Source: Aporhodopirellula aestuarii (lineage in GTDB: Bacteria; Planctomycetota; Planctomycetia; Pirellulales; Pirellulaceae). Taken from it: a stretch of 64,000 nucleotides of DNA. The notes below the pieces were generated by a model. That model saw only the letters and a program-made list of their open reading frames with translations, did not search any database and was not told the DNA's origin. Location of the stretch: NCBI RefSeq assembly GCF_023701485.1, contig NZ_JAMQBK010000029.1, forward strand, positions 124,001 to 188,000. The letters are read 5' to 3'. Positions 8,701 through 18,143 of the stretch are shown in pieces (the stretch's first letter is position 1; every line of letters starts with the position of its first letter). A program made the translations under genes and the position numbers.

Positions 8701-11064
8701 GTCGTCGAGAAGCATCATGCTGCAACCAACCGAAACCTCGGTAGGTCCATAGCCGTTGAACAAACGACGCCCACCGGTAATCCATCGACGCGCGAGTTCC
8801 CCTGTGAGTTTGTCGCCGGCTGACGCGACGGTTCGTAAATTTGGCAGTTGCGAAGGATCTAGCGTTGACAGCAAGGCGGGAGGGAATTTTCCGACCGTAA
8901 CACGGTGCTCGTTGAGCAGGCGTGTTAGTTCATCCGGAACCAACAGCGTCGGTTTGTCGACGACGACACAGGTACCACCGCAACTCAGTGAGTAGAAAAT
9001 TTCGGAAATCGCGCCGTCAAACGAAGGCGAGAAACTGAAACTGAACCGATCGTCCGATTGGACCTGCATCCGATCGATTTGAGCGCGAACGAAATTGACG
9101 ATTCCACGATGCTCGATTTCAACGCCCTTGGCGACGCCGGTGGAGCCGGAGGTGAAGATCACATATGCCCGGTCGCTTGGATCAATTGCTGGGAACGCCA
9201 CCCTCGGCGGTGTTTCGCTGAGTCCTTCGATCCAATTCGAATCGATGACGGTGTTCGCGCCGGTGTCAGCAACGATTCGATCGATTCGGGCGGTAGGGAG
9301 TTCAGGGTCGACCGGGACAAAAGAGCCGCCGGCTTTGAGCACGCCGAGAACCGTTGCGATCAAGTCCACCGACCGGGGCAGCTTGATCACGACGGCAGAT
9401 TCACGTCTTACACCAGCGGCGATCAGGTGGGCGGCGATGTCACGGGCCCGGTGCAGCAATTCTTGAAAGCTGACTTCGCAATCGCCATGCACGACAGCGA
9501 TCTTATTCGGGTTCTTCGCGGCTTGTTCTTCGACTAATTCATGCAGCAAATACGGTGGTGGATTGGCCGTTTCCGTTTGATTGAAAACATCGACCACCTG
9601 AGTTCTTTGTTGGTCTGAAAGAATCGGTAGTCGATCGATCGAACTCTCAGGCGACTTGGTTGCCGCTATCAGAAAAGTTCGGTAGGAGTCGATCAGTCGT
9701 TCGATCGTATCACGATTGAATAGCGTCGATCGGTACTCGACGTGCCCGATCAATCGCTGGGACTCTTCCCAAAGAAAGAACGTTAAGTCGTATTTCGCGG
9801 TGCCGTTGTCGACCAGGATCGGATCGACTTGGATGCTGCCTTTTTCGCTGATGTCTCGTGGCAAGTTTTGCATCACGAGTGCGGACTGGAAGATCGGTGA
9901 AAAACTGCGGTCACGGGTCGGCGCGAGATCTTCGACCAAACGTTCGAATGGAACGTCGGCATGTTCGTGAGCTTCGACCGTCGTTTGATGGACTTGGCGA
10001 ACGAGATCTTCAAATGAAAGATCTGCCTCCAAACGGACTCGCAACGCGAGTGTGTTGACGAAAAAACCGATCAGCGGCTCGATTTCGGGATGGACGCGTC
10101 CTGCCGATGCGGTGCCGAGAACGAAGTCGCGTTGTCGCGAGAACCTGCCCAATAAAACCGCTTCCGCCGCCATCAATACGGCAAACGGGGTCGTCCTCAG
10201 TTTTGCGGCGAGTTGGTTGATTGCCGCCGTCAGATCGGTGGGCAATTCAAGTTCGACGGTCGCGCCGATGAAGTCTTGGATCGCCGGTCGTGGTCGGTCG
10301 GTCGGTAAATCAAGTACGGCGGGGGCATCCTCAAGCGAACGTCGCCAATACTCCATTTGGGATTCGATTCGTTGATCGGACATTTGCTCGTTCTGCCAGT
10401 ACGCGAAATCGGCGTACTGGATCGGCAATTGCGGAAGAGCGTGGGTGTCCCCGTTGAGTTCGCGTCCCTGTGACCGGCTCATCTCGTACGCGAGCGTCAG
10501 CTCTCGCAGCATGACGATCATCGACCAGCCGTCGGAGATGATGTGATGCATGACGAGCAAGATCACGTGCTCATTATCATTGATGCGGTACACCGTGATT
10601 TGCAGCAGCGGGCCGTTTTCGAGATCAAACGGAGCGCGACTGGCAACCCGCATCCGTCGCCGCAGGTCGGAATCGAGGTTGCGACTCGCCGCGACATCGA
10701 TCCATGTGCACTGAATCGGCATGGATTCGTGTACGCGTCGGCGTGGTTCCCCGTCGACGAGATGGTAGGTTGTGCGTAGCGATTCGTGACGCTGAATGAG
10801 CTGATCGATCGCGACGTCGAGCGAGCGACGATCCAGCGGCCCGCGCAATCGCGCAGCCAGCGGCATGTTGTAGAACGGATCGTCTTTTGCGATCTGATCG
10901 ACGAACCACAGCCTTCGTTCGGCGTTCGACAGTGAATCGTCGCTGTCGGCGGGCCGGGGAGTGATGTTCGAACCTCGAGCTTCCGCACGTTCCAGCAACA
11001 TCCTTTCGAGGAGCGCGCGTTTCGCGGGCGAAAGGGAGGCTAGCCGTTTCTCGATATCGGACAT
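5752..11064 (-). CDS. NRPS module C-A-MT-PCP-TE (terminal module)
   Basis: This 1,770-residue protein is a complete termination module. The condensation domain (about residues 40-480) has an intact HHIISDG motif. The adenylation domain starts near 510, with YVIFTSGSTGVAKG near 650 and GYGPTE near 765. A methyltransferase (VLEIGCGTG near 1060) is inserted before the last adenylation motifs, the usual position of NRPS N-methyltransferases. INGKIDR closes the A domain, then comes a carrier protein (LGGHSML) and a type I thioesterase (GWSLGG nucleophile, GDHAHML). The specificity code I read is about D-G-S-K-A-A-G-V-G-K, which I cannot match to a known amino acid. The start overlaps the flavoprotein gene by 25 nt, implying coupling. 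It should accept the acyl-aminoacyl chain from the upstream FAAL-NRPS and release the product. Confidence 0.93.
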   Translation of the reverse strand: MSDIEKRLASLSPAKRALLERMLLERAEARGSNITPRPADSDDSLSNAERRLWFVDQIAKDDPFYNMPLAARLRGPLDRRSLDVAIDQLIQRHESLRTTYHLVDGEPRRRVHESMPIQCTWIDVAASRNLDSDLRRRMRVASRAPFDLENGPLLQITVYRINDNEHVILLVMHHIISDGWSMIVMLRELTLAYEMSRSQGRELNGDTHALPQLPIQYADFAYWQNEQMSDQRIESQMEYWRRSLEDAPAVLDLPTDRPRPAIQDFIGATVELELPTDLTAAINQLAAKLRTTPFAVLMAAEAVLLGRFSRQRDFVLGTASAGRVHPEIEPLIGFFVNTLALRVRLEADLSFEDLVRQVHQTTVEAHEHADVPFERLVEDLAPTRDRSFSPIFQSALVMQNLPRDISEKGSIQVDPILVDNGTAKYDLTFFLWEESQRLIGHVEYRSTLFNRDTIERLIDSYRTFLIAATKSPESSIDRLPILSDQQRTQVVDVFNQTETANPPPYLLHELVEEQAAKNPNKIAVVHGDCEVSFQELLHRARDIAAHLIAAGVRRESAVVIKLPRSVDLIATVLGVLKAGGSFVPVDPELPTARIDRIVADTGANTVIDSNWIEGLSETPPRVAFPAIDPSDRAYVIFTSGSTGVAKGVEIEHRGIVNFVRAQIDRMQVQSDDRFSFSFSPSFDGAISEIFYSLSCGGTCVVVDKPTLLVPDELTRLLNEHRVTVGKFPPALLSTLDPSQLPNLRTVASAGDKLTGELARRWITGGRRLFNGYGPTEVSVGCSMMLLDDKWTGEKPPIGAPMNNMRMYVLDEHREPLPIGATGEIYIGGRGVGRGYLGQPEQTDAVFVEDPFVANGRIDSTAQDSSPRMYRTGDLGRWLANGVVEFIGRVDDQVSLRGFRIEPGEIAATLETLDGVRQATVIERTENNTSQLVAYVVPQTGELQSTQSTQLESAHVSQWRNLFEQTHRHAPPVLDPSFNITGWISTYTGKPIPAEEMRQWTEGAVRRILNLNPERVLEIGCGTGLLLLRIAEHCQAYVGSDLLESSLQNIHSELRRRPELKDTVTLVQADADQFEHLGDDVFDCVVLNSVVQYFPGVDYLLRVLEGAIDHITPGGSIFIGDVRNLRLQRAMATSIELANANGDLSIAEIKHRIAARLEHEEELLLDPSLFKRLQEVHPRISGIRVLLKDTAEKNELGRFRYDVVLTVDGPQIDTNPSEIEFTTLSDLNEAEKPPIAYTGIPNSRVAMDVHAADLLESLADSDTVADLQGKLACIESSLTLIEPNDVLAKISKPAIATWNEHDPSRFDIVLGDADTADSPVSTPAKSAPTAPSKPVDFTTLANDPIGTERSRDFTKTLRDELISRLPAYMIPSAFVVLDELPRTINGKIDRAKLPRPAGRPAWAGNFEAPTTPTQETLVKVWEDLIETRPIGIRDDFFELGGHSMLAVRMTSEIERRLGKRLPLVALFQNATIEHLATLIDQGELATMGSTLVPLKTVERSKDSSESLPPLFCIHPAGGTVFCYMEMAAHLQAGRAVYGIQANGVDGTQPPHETLAEMAAHYARAIREIHPEGTVHLAGWSLGGNIAFEVARQLESRGTRVGILALLDSGLMSPDTELREEDFLPLLSALFPGAMNLDLEEIRQKSPAEQLQFFVDRAAQAGIVPDELNDIVATKDTPNAAHVFGVFQANVKAVHEYVAEPFAGEVHLFRPADQGKTNSLFDDPVLGWREVTQDVHILEVPGDHAHMLQSPAAESIAQQLDELMQSKVAVTA

Positions 11065-12797
11065 GAATTTCCTGTCGAATGGATGACCTTGGGGATCGAA
11101 GTCGGACCGACATCGGCTGCCGATACGCAGACGAGGTCAGGCAACTCGGATTCGGTCGGTGAGCCTATTGCGAGTTGTTTCGTTAAGAAACACAGCAACT
11201 GATCGCGGTGGGTTTGTTGATATCGGGTCGGGTCCGTTTGACCGATGAAATCGATCGCCCGGATCAAAGGTCGTTCACCGGGATGTTCGCCAACACGCCA
11301 ATCATTCTCGAGCGATTCGGAGATGTGATGTTCGGAAATGAGTTGGCCACGAGACATCCGTCGGATTCGTGGGTGCAGATAAGCGTCGTCGTATCCTTTG
11401 GCCGCATCTGGGACGCGTTCTTTGTTAAAGATGTCGCCATCGAACTCGCCGTACTCCATCGTGATGATGTAGTAGTGAGGGTGGTCGGCGAAATGGCTGT
11501 CCTGGATGTAATCCACCGCGAGGTTCTCGTGGTAGTGGGCCATGCCTGTTTCGTCGTCGACAACGAGGCAATCGCCGAGGAAGCCGGGTTGATGCATCAG
11601 TCCCGCCGCGGAGCTGACTTGGGCGGTGATCTTGTCAGCGATGTTTTCCGAGGTGGCCTCGAACGAATCGGCAGGCCAAGGTACATCCATGTATCGTTCG
11701 GCGAGCAGGTTGAACAGGGCTGCGGTGTTGAAGCGGAAACCGTGCAATACGCTGGACATCGTTTTCTTTAAGTCACGAATCTGCGTGATCGTTCCCGCGT
11801 AGAAAACACCCGGCAAGTTTGTCGATTCCCAGGCGCTCGTCATCGCCGGCAAGCGGTCTTCGCATGCCATGTCGGGACGACAATCATTGCTGAAGAACGA
11901 TGGATCCCAACGGAATCCGGTGCAGCACAAAATGCGATCGTAGGCGAGCGACGCGCGTTGACCTTCGGCGTGACTGAACGTGATCTCCACGTGATACTCG
12001 CCATCGACTTTCTTGATGCAATCCACATTGGCGTCGAGAACGGAGTTCTGACCTTTGAGAATGTAGGTGTCAAGGAAATCGTTGTTGACGGCGCGAAGGT
12101 GTCCAAAAAAGTGTGTTTGCCATGCCATCTTGATCGGGCTGGGGCTACACAAGTGCGTGACGCGAGTCGCCGCGATCAAATGATTGGCGGTTTCGAATGC
12201 CGAGTTTCCTTTGCCCAGAATCAGGACGCGTTGGCCCGCGAAGTCGTCGGGGTCAATCGACATGTCCATGTAGTTTTCGGCTAGTTCAATGCCCGGGATG
12301 TCCGGGATGTATGGTTTCTGCACACCGACCGCGACGACGAGACATCGAGCGTGGTACACCGTGCCATGATTGTCGCGAACGACATACCCTTCGCGGCCGT
12401 CCGCGAATTTTTCGACGGACTCGACCGTCGTGTTGAACTGAATGTCGAGATCAAACCGTTCGACGAAATCACGGGTGTAACGCGCGTAATCTTCGGTGCT
12501 GGGGAAGTATTCCTTGGAGTATTTCCCGAACGCCATTTCATCGTCGTCGCATAGCAACGAATTCCAGTCATAACGCAACTGCGAGGCGCGGTCGGTGTAG
12601 CCGGTGTGGATTTTGTTGATCGACAGCAGCTTGCCGTGTCGAGGGTATTTTTCGAGAAACGTCCCCGGCCGATCATGTGCCTCAAGAATCAAATGATCGT
12701 AGCCGGCTCGTTTCATGAAATAGCCCAACTGCACCCCGGCGGGGCCAGCGCCGATGATGAGGAAGTCGATTTCGCGTTCGTTGCAAGACGTGATCAT
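11040..12797 (-). CDS. FOXRED2-like FAD-dependent oxidoreductase/monooxygenase
   Basis: This is a two-Rossmann flavoprotein of about 585 residues. The FAD site is LIIGAGPAG near the N-terminus, and a second dinucleotide site is VLILGKGNSAFETANHL near residue 190. Several stretches (YPRHGKLLSINK, RYDWNSLL, NSAFETA) match what I recall of animal FOXRED2/ERFAD more closely than classical Baeyer-Villiger or ornithine hydroxylases. I chose the ATG at 12797; a TTG 12 nt upstream is the alternative. It lies between the two NRPS genes, 21 bp after one stop and overlapping the next start by 25 nt, so it is almost certainly a tailoring enzyme of the peptide. It could hydroxylate or oxidise the carrier-bound or released lipodipeptide. 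The reaction is inference. Confidence 0.85.
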   Translation of the reverse strand: MITSCNEREIDFLIIGAGPAGVQLGYFMKRAGYDHLILEAHDRPGTFLEKYPRHGKLLSINKIHTGYTDRASQLRYDWNSLLCDDDEMAFGKYSKEYFPSTEDYARYTRDFVERFDLDIQFNTTVESVEKFADGREGYVVRDNHGTVYHARCLVVAVGVQKPYIPDIPGIELAENYMDMSIDPDDFAGQRVLILGKGNSAFETANHLIAATRVTHLCSPSPIKMAWQTHFFGHLRAVNNDFLDTYILKGQNSVLDANVDCIKKVDGEYHVEITFSHAEGQRASLAYDRILCCTGFRWDPSFFSNDCRPDMACEDRLPAMTSAWESTNLPGVFYAGTITQIRDLKKTMSSVLHGFRFNTAALFNLLAERYMDVPWPADSFEATSENIADKITAQVSSAAGLMHQPGFLGDCLVVDDETGMAHYHENLAVDYIQDSHFADHPHYYIITMEYGEFDGDIFNKERVPDAAKGYDDAYLHPRIRRMSRGQLISEHHISESLENDWRVGEHPGERPLIRAIDFIGQTDPTRYQQTHRDQLLCFLTKQLAIGSPTESELPDLVCVSAADVGPTSIPKVIHSTGNSCPISRNG

Positions 12798-12818
12798 GAC
12801 AGGGGTCAAATTTAAAAA

Positions 12819-15800
12819 TCAGGGATAGTTGTTGCTGTCGAGTGCCCGCATCACTTCGTCATCCGAAAGTGAATCGATCGTTGCGAGCATGTCGGTCAGA
12901 TCATCAGCATCCGTTTCTGCTTGGTGCAAAACGATGGCACCGGCCAACATCGCAATCGTCGGTCGGGAATAAATTTCTCGCAGTGGTAATTTCACATCAA
13001 ACCGTTGACGGAGTCGTGCGAACAACTGGGCCGCCATCAGGGAGTTTCCTCCGAGGTCGAAAAAGTTGTCGTCACGGCCAATGCTGTCGCACTCGAGGAC
13101 CTCACACCACGCTTCGGCCAAGGCCGCTTCCAGCGGAGTTTGTGGTGGAGAGGTTGTGGTGCGTGGTACCAGCGATTCGGTCGGAAGCGATTGGTAGTCC
13201 GTTTTTCCGGCAGGCGTTTGTGGCAGTTCGTCGAGCCACTGGATTGTCGCCGGGATCATGTAGTCGGGGAGTCGATCTGCCAGCTGGGTCCGCGCGGTCT
13301 CGCAATCGCCCGAACCGGAGCAGAATGCGATCAGCCGGTCACCACCGGTAGAATCGTTACGATTGAGCACGACGGCGGCTCGATCGACGCCTCCACACTG
13401 TTGCAGTGCGGACTCAATCTCATCGAGTTCGACGCGGAACCCACGAAGTTTGACCTGGCGGTCATTCCTCGCGAGAAACTCTAGGTTACCGTCGTTCAAA
13501 CGTCGGACTTGATCCCCGGTTTTATAAAAACGGTTGCCTTGGCCGGTGATGAATCTCGATTGTGTTTGATCTTCATCGCGGAAATAGCCACGGGCGACGC
13601 CGAGGCCGCCGATTTGCAGTTCTCCCGGCACACCGATAGGACACAAATGACCGTTGCGATCGATCACGCGGCAGATGGTTCCCGCAATCGGGTGACCGAT
13701 CGTGATTCGTTCTGGGCTTTCGACACGGGTGATCGTCGACCAAACCGTGGTTTCGGTTGGTCCGTAAACGTTCCAAAGTTCACATCCTGACGCCGTCAAG
13801 TCGCGTGCCAGATCGGGCATCAATGGTTCACCGCCGCACAGTAGTCGTGTGCGGGGATCGGGACGCCAGTTGGCAGACAACAGCATCCGGAATGCGGAGG
13901 GCGTCGATTGAATGACCGTCGGCTGGGCGTTTTGGATGCGATCGACGACGGACTCAGGGTCGTCGCCAATTCGGTTTGCCGTCATGCATACTTCACCGCC
14001 ACACCAAAGCGGCAAGAACATCTCGAGCACTGAAATGTCGAACGACATCGTCGTGACCGCAAGCATCGAATCTTGATTCGTGAAGCCCGGTTGTTCGGCG
14101 AACGAGGCGAGCAGGTTGGAGACGTTGCCGTGTTCGATCGCAACGCCTTTGGGCGTGCCAGTCGAACCTGACGTGAATATCACGTAGGCCAAATCGGATT
14201 GTTCAGGACGACGTTGAGACAATTCCACCGGATCGGTCTTCGTGTCTTGGACGAGTTCTTCAAATTCGGCATCGTCGATAACGAATGTTAAACCGGCACC
14301 GGTTTTGATTTGATCTCGCCGATGGCTCGGCAATTTTGAATCTACCGGTACGTACGCGGCGCCCGCTTTCCAAATCCCAAGAATCGCGATGATGGCGTTG
14401 GCGGTTCGCGACATTTCCACCCCGACCAGCGTTTTCGATTCAACCTGACGGGCAATCAAAGAGGTGGCGACGCGATCACTCAGGAGGTCAATTTCTTGAT
14501 AGTTGAACGACGTCGTATCGTCTTGGATGGCGATGCGGGCGGGGGTTTGTTTGACGTGCGTTCGAAGCCGGCTGATCAGACATTGGGTCGCCGATGCGCC
14601 GATCTGTTTTCCCTGCGCGGCTGACTCCAGCGTTTGCCGTTCGGCACGGGAGGGAATGGCCAGATCCGCAATCATGCGGCTCGACATTGAAGAATCGGCA
14701 ATCTGCGTGAGTACCTCATGCATCGATGCCATCATTCGACGTGCGAGCGAGGGAGGAACTCGATCGCCGACGATCATCACCATCTCAGTTTCGGAGCCAG
14801 GATGAACGACGAGAGTGATGTCGTAGGCTGTCACCGCCGAATAACCCGGGCGAACGGAGGTCACGTTAGCGTCGCCGAGTTTGTTGATTTGTTCAAACGG
14901 CGGTTGGTACAGAAACATCACTTGTGACAACGGCATTCGTGAGATGTCTCGCGACTGATCCATTGCCGCGACGACGTCTTGGAAAGGCACGTCGGCGTGA
15001 TCGAGATCTGCTATCAGCTCATTTCGCGTGTGTTGCAACGCATCGGCGAGAGATTGCTTCTGATCCACGCGGGCGCGATAGATGATCGGATTGATGAAGC
15101 AGCCGACGACATCCTTCAGTTGTGACGATGGTCGATTTGACGTTGGGATGGTGATTCCGAAATCATCGCTGTCTCCGTACCGAGCGAGGACGGATTGGAA
15201 TGCGGTCAGGTAAACCATCGACGGAGTGAGTCCCCGTTCGACGGCGATTTGCGAGATTTGCTTGCAGACGGTTTGATCCACTCGCAACGAGACCGGTTCG
15301 ACCCAAGCACGCTGTTCGCGAGTGCTCGATTCGTCGTTGGAGTCCGCGTCATCGTACGGCAGGTTCAGTTCAGGAGGCATGCCTTCGAGGCGTTGTTGCC
15401 AATAGGCGACTCGCGTTTGGATACGCTGCCGATGCTCGTCTCCACGATCCCATCGCGCGAAATCCACATAACGGATGGGTTCTTCATCCGTGTCGATGCT
15501 TGGTTCGATTTCGGAGTCGAACGCTTGCGACAAATCGCCGATCAACGTTTGCAAGCTACCGGCGTCGCATACGAGGTGATGCAGCACAATGTCAATTCGG
15601 CTACCACCTTCGGCACGCGAAGATAACGCAACTCGCATCAACGGGGCGTTATTCAGATCCATCGGTTCGCGGACGAAACGCATTAAGGATTCGTTGAATG
15701 CCGTCGGATGTTCGTCGCCCGCAGCCGAGGCTTTGTTAGCGATCAGATCGAGAGATCGGATCTCAATCGTTGTGGGGCGGGTCGTGATTTGGTGGATGTC

Positions 15801-18143
15801 TTGATCGCTCTCCACGAATCGCGTTCGCAACATCGCATGTTTTTTGATGACGCGATTGCAAGCTGTCTCGAGACGGATTGCGTCGATCGGTTGGTCGAGG
15901 AAGATCGTCACGGGGACGTGCACAAACGCGTTGGTTTGGCCGAGCTGATCGAGCAGCCAGAAACGCTGCTGCGCAGACGAGAGTGGATGCGGCGCATCGA
16001 GTGATTCGGTTGCGCGATCGATCGTCAGTGGCGAACCGTTATTGTCTCGCTCCGTGTCCACAACGGCCGCAAATGCTTGTAGCGTGGGGTTGCGGAACAG
16101 AGTCGTCATTGGGATCGATACCGATAAACGTTCACCGAGCTCGACCAACATTTGAGCGATCAGGAGTGAGCTGCCACCGAGATAAAAGAAGTCATCGTTG
16201 CGGCCGACCGAACTGACCCGGAGGACATCCGACCAGAGCGCGGCGATTTCTTTTTCGGTGGCCGTTTGCGGCGGTTCAAATGCAGTCGTCTGCGGTGTCG
16301 TTGAGGCTGATGCCGGCCAACGCGCGATTTCAACCAGCTCACCGCGGAGGAGCATTTCTTTGGCGTCGGCTCGCTGTAGTTTGCCGCTGGAGGTTTTTGG
16401 CAACGATCCGCTGCGCACGAGGACGACCGCGTGGGGCGTGACTTGGGCCTTTTCCGCGATCGCAGCAACGACATCCTGTAGCAGCTTTTCCGGATCAAAC
16501 TTCTTGGGACGCCAGAGTTCTTGGATCACCACCATCTCTTCGCTGTCGTCGACATCGATACCGATCGCGGTGCCGGTATCGGGTTTGAACGCTTCGCTCG
16601 TCGACTGCACGATCTGTTCGATATCGTGCGGGTAAAAGTTGCGGCCTGCGACGATGATCAGTTCTTTGAGTCGACCGGTGACGATCAATTCGCCGTCAAC
16701 GCGAGCGGCTAGGTCACCGGTGCGGAGGTAGTACGCCTTTGGATCGGGCGATGGGCATCCGTTACTAGATGCCGTCGGCGCGAGTTGAGCACGAAATGTT
16801 GCCTCAGTTGCTTCGGGGTCATTCCAATAACCGGCCGCGACGGAACCGCCTCGTGCCCAGATCTCTCCGATTTGGCCATCAGGCAAGGCTTGGAATGTTT
16901 GCGGGTCGACGATCTCATACTGCATCCCTTCTACCGGAGTGCCGGAACTGACCAGTTCCTGGGTATTCGGTGTCGCATCGCTTGTGGGGCGAGTGCTTTT
17001 GGGGAGGGTGATGACGTGGCCGAGCCGCAACGCTTGGGAGTCAACTTGGAAGGTTTTGTATGGTTCCCCCAATCGCGAGCCCGTCATCATCACGGTCGTC
17101 TCTGCCATCCCGAAAGCGGGGCAGAACGTCGTGGATTCAAACCCGTAGCGGGCAAATTTCTCTTCAAAGCGACGCAGCGTCGAGGCGCGTACGGGTTCCG
17201 CCCCGGCGACGGCAACCTTCCAAGAACTCAGGTCCAGGCCTTCGCAATCGGCGTGGTCGATTCGACGTACACAGAGTTCATAGCCAAAGTTGGGCGCCCC
17301 GTTGCTCGATCCGTTGTAGTAGTCGATGCAGCGGAGCCAAAGCAGCGGGCTGCGGACAAAATCGGTGGGCGAGATGATTACGGTCTCGACGCCACGATAA
17401 ATGGGCAGCAAGATTCCGCCGATCAATCCCATGTCATGATACGGAGGAACCCACTGCACGCTGCGGGCGCCTTCAAAGTGGATGTGTTCGATAATTGCAT
17501 GCAGATTGCTGAGCAGAATCCGATGCGTCAGGACCACGCCGCGAGGGTTACCGGTTGAGCCGGAGGTGTATTGCAGGACCGCAATGTCATCGGGTTTGGG
17601 CAGTCGACCGTCCCAGCGGACCGCCGATTCCGACGTAATTTCATCGACGGCAATGGCGCCCTGCTCCGGCATCTGCCAAAGATTGCTGAGCGATGGCCCG
17701 ATCGTGGCCCGGTCGCTAAGCATCAATTGGGCACCCGTATTGGCGATCACCGCCTTGAGACGTGGCAGGGTGTGCTGCAGCCGGAGCATTTGCGGCGGGT
17801 AGATCGGGACGGCGATCGCGCGTGCGTACATGCATCCGAACAGCGCCGCAGCGTAATCGGCACCGGGATCGAGCACGATCAGGACCGGTTTTCCGACACC
17901 GCCGCGGGCTTGGATCTCGGCGGCGATCGCTCGGGCACGCGCATCCAATTGAGAGAAACTCAGTCGATCGTGGTCGCCGGGTGCGCCCAAAACATGCGTG
18001 AACGCCGGCGAATCAGCGAATTCACCGCAGGCGTGAAATCGGCAGAAATGAATCAACGTCGATGAATCCGCCGGTGGCGGACTACCGTGTGTCCATATTC
18101 CGGACACTTGGGGCGACGATTGGATTCCGGTTTCGTAGTCCAC
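12819..18143 (-). CDS. FAAL-ACP-C-A-PCP hybrid NRPS (lipoinitiation module)
   Basis: This 1,774-residue protein begins at a GTG. Residues ~30-600 form a fatty acyl-AMP ligase (YTSGSTGNPRG, VPPYHDMGLIGG, FGMAETT, ending SSGKLQR) that activates a free fatty acid and loads the following carrier protein (LGGSSLL near 665). A condensation domain follows (about 715-1150) with HHLVCDA in place of HHxxxDG. Next comes an adenylation domain (IFTSGSTGTPKG near 1310, VYGPTE, AGKTDY) and a carrier protein (LGGNSLM near 1725). The A-domain code reads about D-I-L-Q-L-G-V-V-W-K, very close to the published glycine code D-I-L-Q-L-G-L-I-W-K. It is first in a three-gene operon. The expected product is acyl-glycyl thioester handed to the second NRPS. 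Confidence 0.93.
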   Translation of the reverse strand: MDYETGIQSSPQVSGIWTHGSPPPADSSTLIHFCRFHACGEFADSPAFTHVLGAPGDHDRLSFSQLDARARAIAAEIQARGGVGKPVLIVLDPGADYAAALFGCMYARAIAVPIYPPQMLRLQHTLPRLKAVIANTGAQLMLSDRATIGPSLSNLWQMPEQGAIAVDEITSESAVRWDGRLPKPDDIAVLQYTSGSTGNPRGVVLTHRILLSNLHAIIEHIHFEGARSVQWVPPYHDMGLIGGILLPIYRGVETVIISPTDFVRSPLLWLRCIDYYNGSSNGAPNFGYELCVRRIDHADCEGLDLSSWKVAVAGAEPVRASTLRRFEEKFARYGFESTTFCPAFGMAETTVMMTGSRLGEPYKTFQVDSQALRLGHVITLPKSTRPTSDATPNTQELVSSGTPVEGMQYEIVDPQTFQALPDGQIGEIWARGGSVAAGYWNDPEATEATFRAQLAPTASSNGCPSPDPKAYYLRTGDLAARVDGELIVTGRLKELIIVAGRNFYPHDIEQIVQSTSEAFKPDTGTAIGIDVDDSEEMVVIQELWRPKKFDPEKLLQDVVAAIAEKAQVTPHAVVLVRSGSLPKTSSGKLQRADAKEMLLRGELVEIARWPASASTTPQTTAFEPPQTATEKEIAALWSDVLRVSSVGRNDDFFYLGGSSLLIAQMLVELGERLSVSIPMTTLFRNPTLQAFAAVVDTERDNNGSPLTIDRATESLDAPHPLSSAQQRFWLLDQLGQTNAFVHVPVTIFLDQPIDAIRLETACNRVIKKHAMLRTRFVESDQDIHQITTRPTTIEIRSLDLIANKASAAGDEHPTAFNESLMRFVREPMDLNNAPLMRVALSSRAEGGSRIDIVLHHLVCDAGSLQTLIGDLSQAFDSEIEPSIDTDEEPIRYVDFARWDRGDEHRQRIQTRVAYWQQRLEGMPPELNLPYDDADSNDESSTREQRAWVEPVSLRVDQTVCKQISQIAVERGLTPSMVYLTAFQSVLARYGDSDDFGITIPTSNRPSSQLKDVVGCFINPIIYRARVDQKQSLADALQHTRNELIADLDHADVPFQDVVAAMDQSRDISRMPLSQVMFLYQPPFEQINKLGDANVTSVRPGYSAVTAYDITLVVHPGSETEMVMIVGDRVPPSLARRMMASMHEVLTQIADSSMSSRMIADLAIPSRAERQTLESAAQGKQIGASATQCLISRLRTHVKQTPARIAIQDDTTSFNYQEIDLLSDRVATSLIARQVESKTLVGVEMSRTANAIIAILGIWKAGAAYVPVDSKLPSHRRDQIKTGAGLTFVIDDAEFEELVQDTKTDPVELSQRRPEQSDLAYVIFTSGSTGTPKGVAIEHGNVSNLLASFAEQPGFTNQDSMLAVTTMSFDISVLEMFLPLWCGGEVCMTANRIGDDPESVVDRIQNAQPTVIQSTPSAFRMLLSANWRPDPRTRLLCGGEPLMPDLARDLTASGCELWNVYGPTETTVWSTITRVESPERITIGHPIAGTICRVIDRNGHLCPIGVPGELQIGGLGVARGYFRDEDQTQSRFITGQGNRFYKTGDQVRRLNDGNLEFLARNDRQVKLRGFRVELDEIESALQQCGGVDRAAVVLNRNDSTGGDRLIAFCSGSGDCETARTQLADRLPDYMIPATIQWLDELPQTPAGKTDYQSLPTESLVPRTTTSPPQTPLEAALAEAWCEVLECDSIGRDDNFFDLGGNSLMAAQLFARLRQRFDVKLPLREIYSRPTIAMLAGAIVLHQAETDADDLTDMLATIDSLSDDEVMRALDSNNYP

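Noticed and set aside
16785-17558. 257-residue plus-strand open frame inside the FAAL region
   Set aside because: It is antisense to conserved FAAL motifs and has no protein-like signature.
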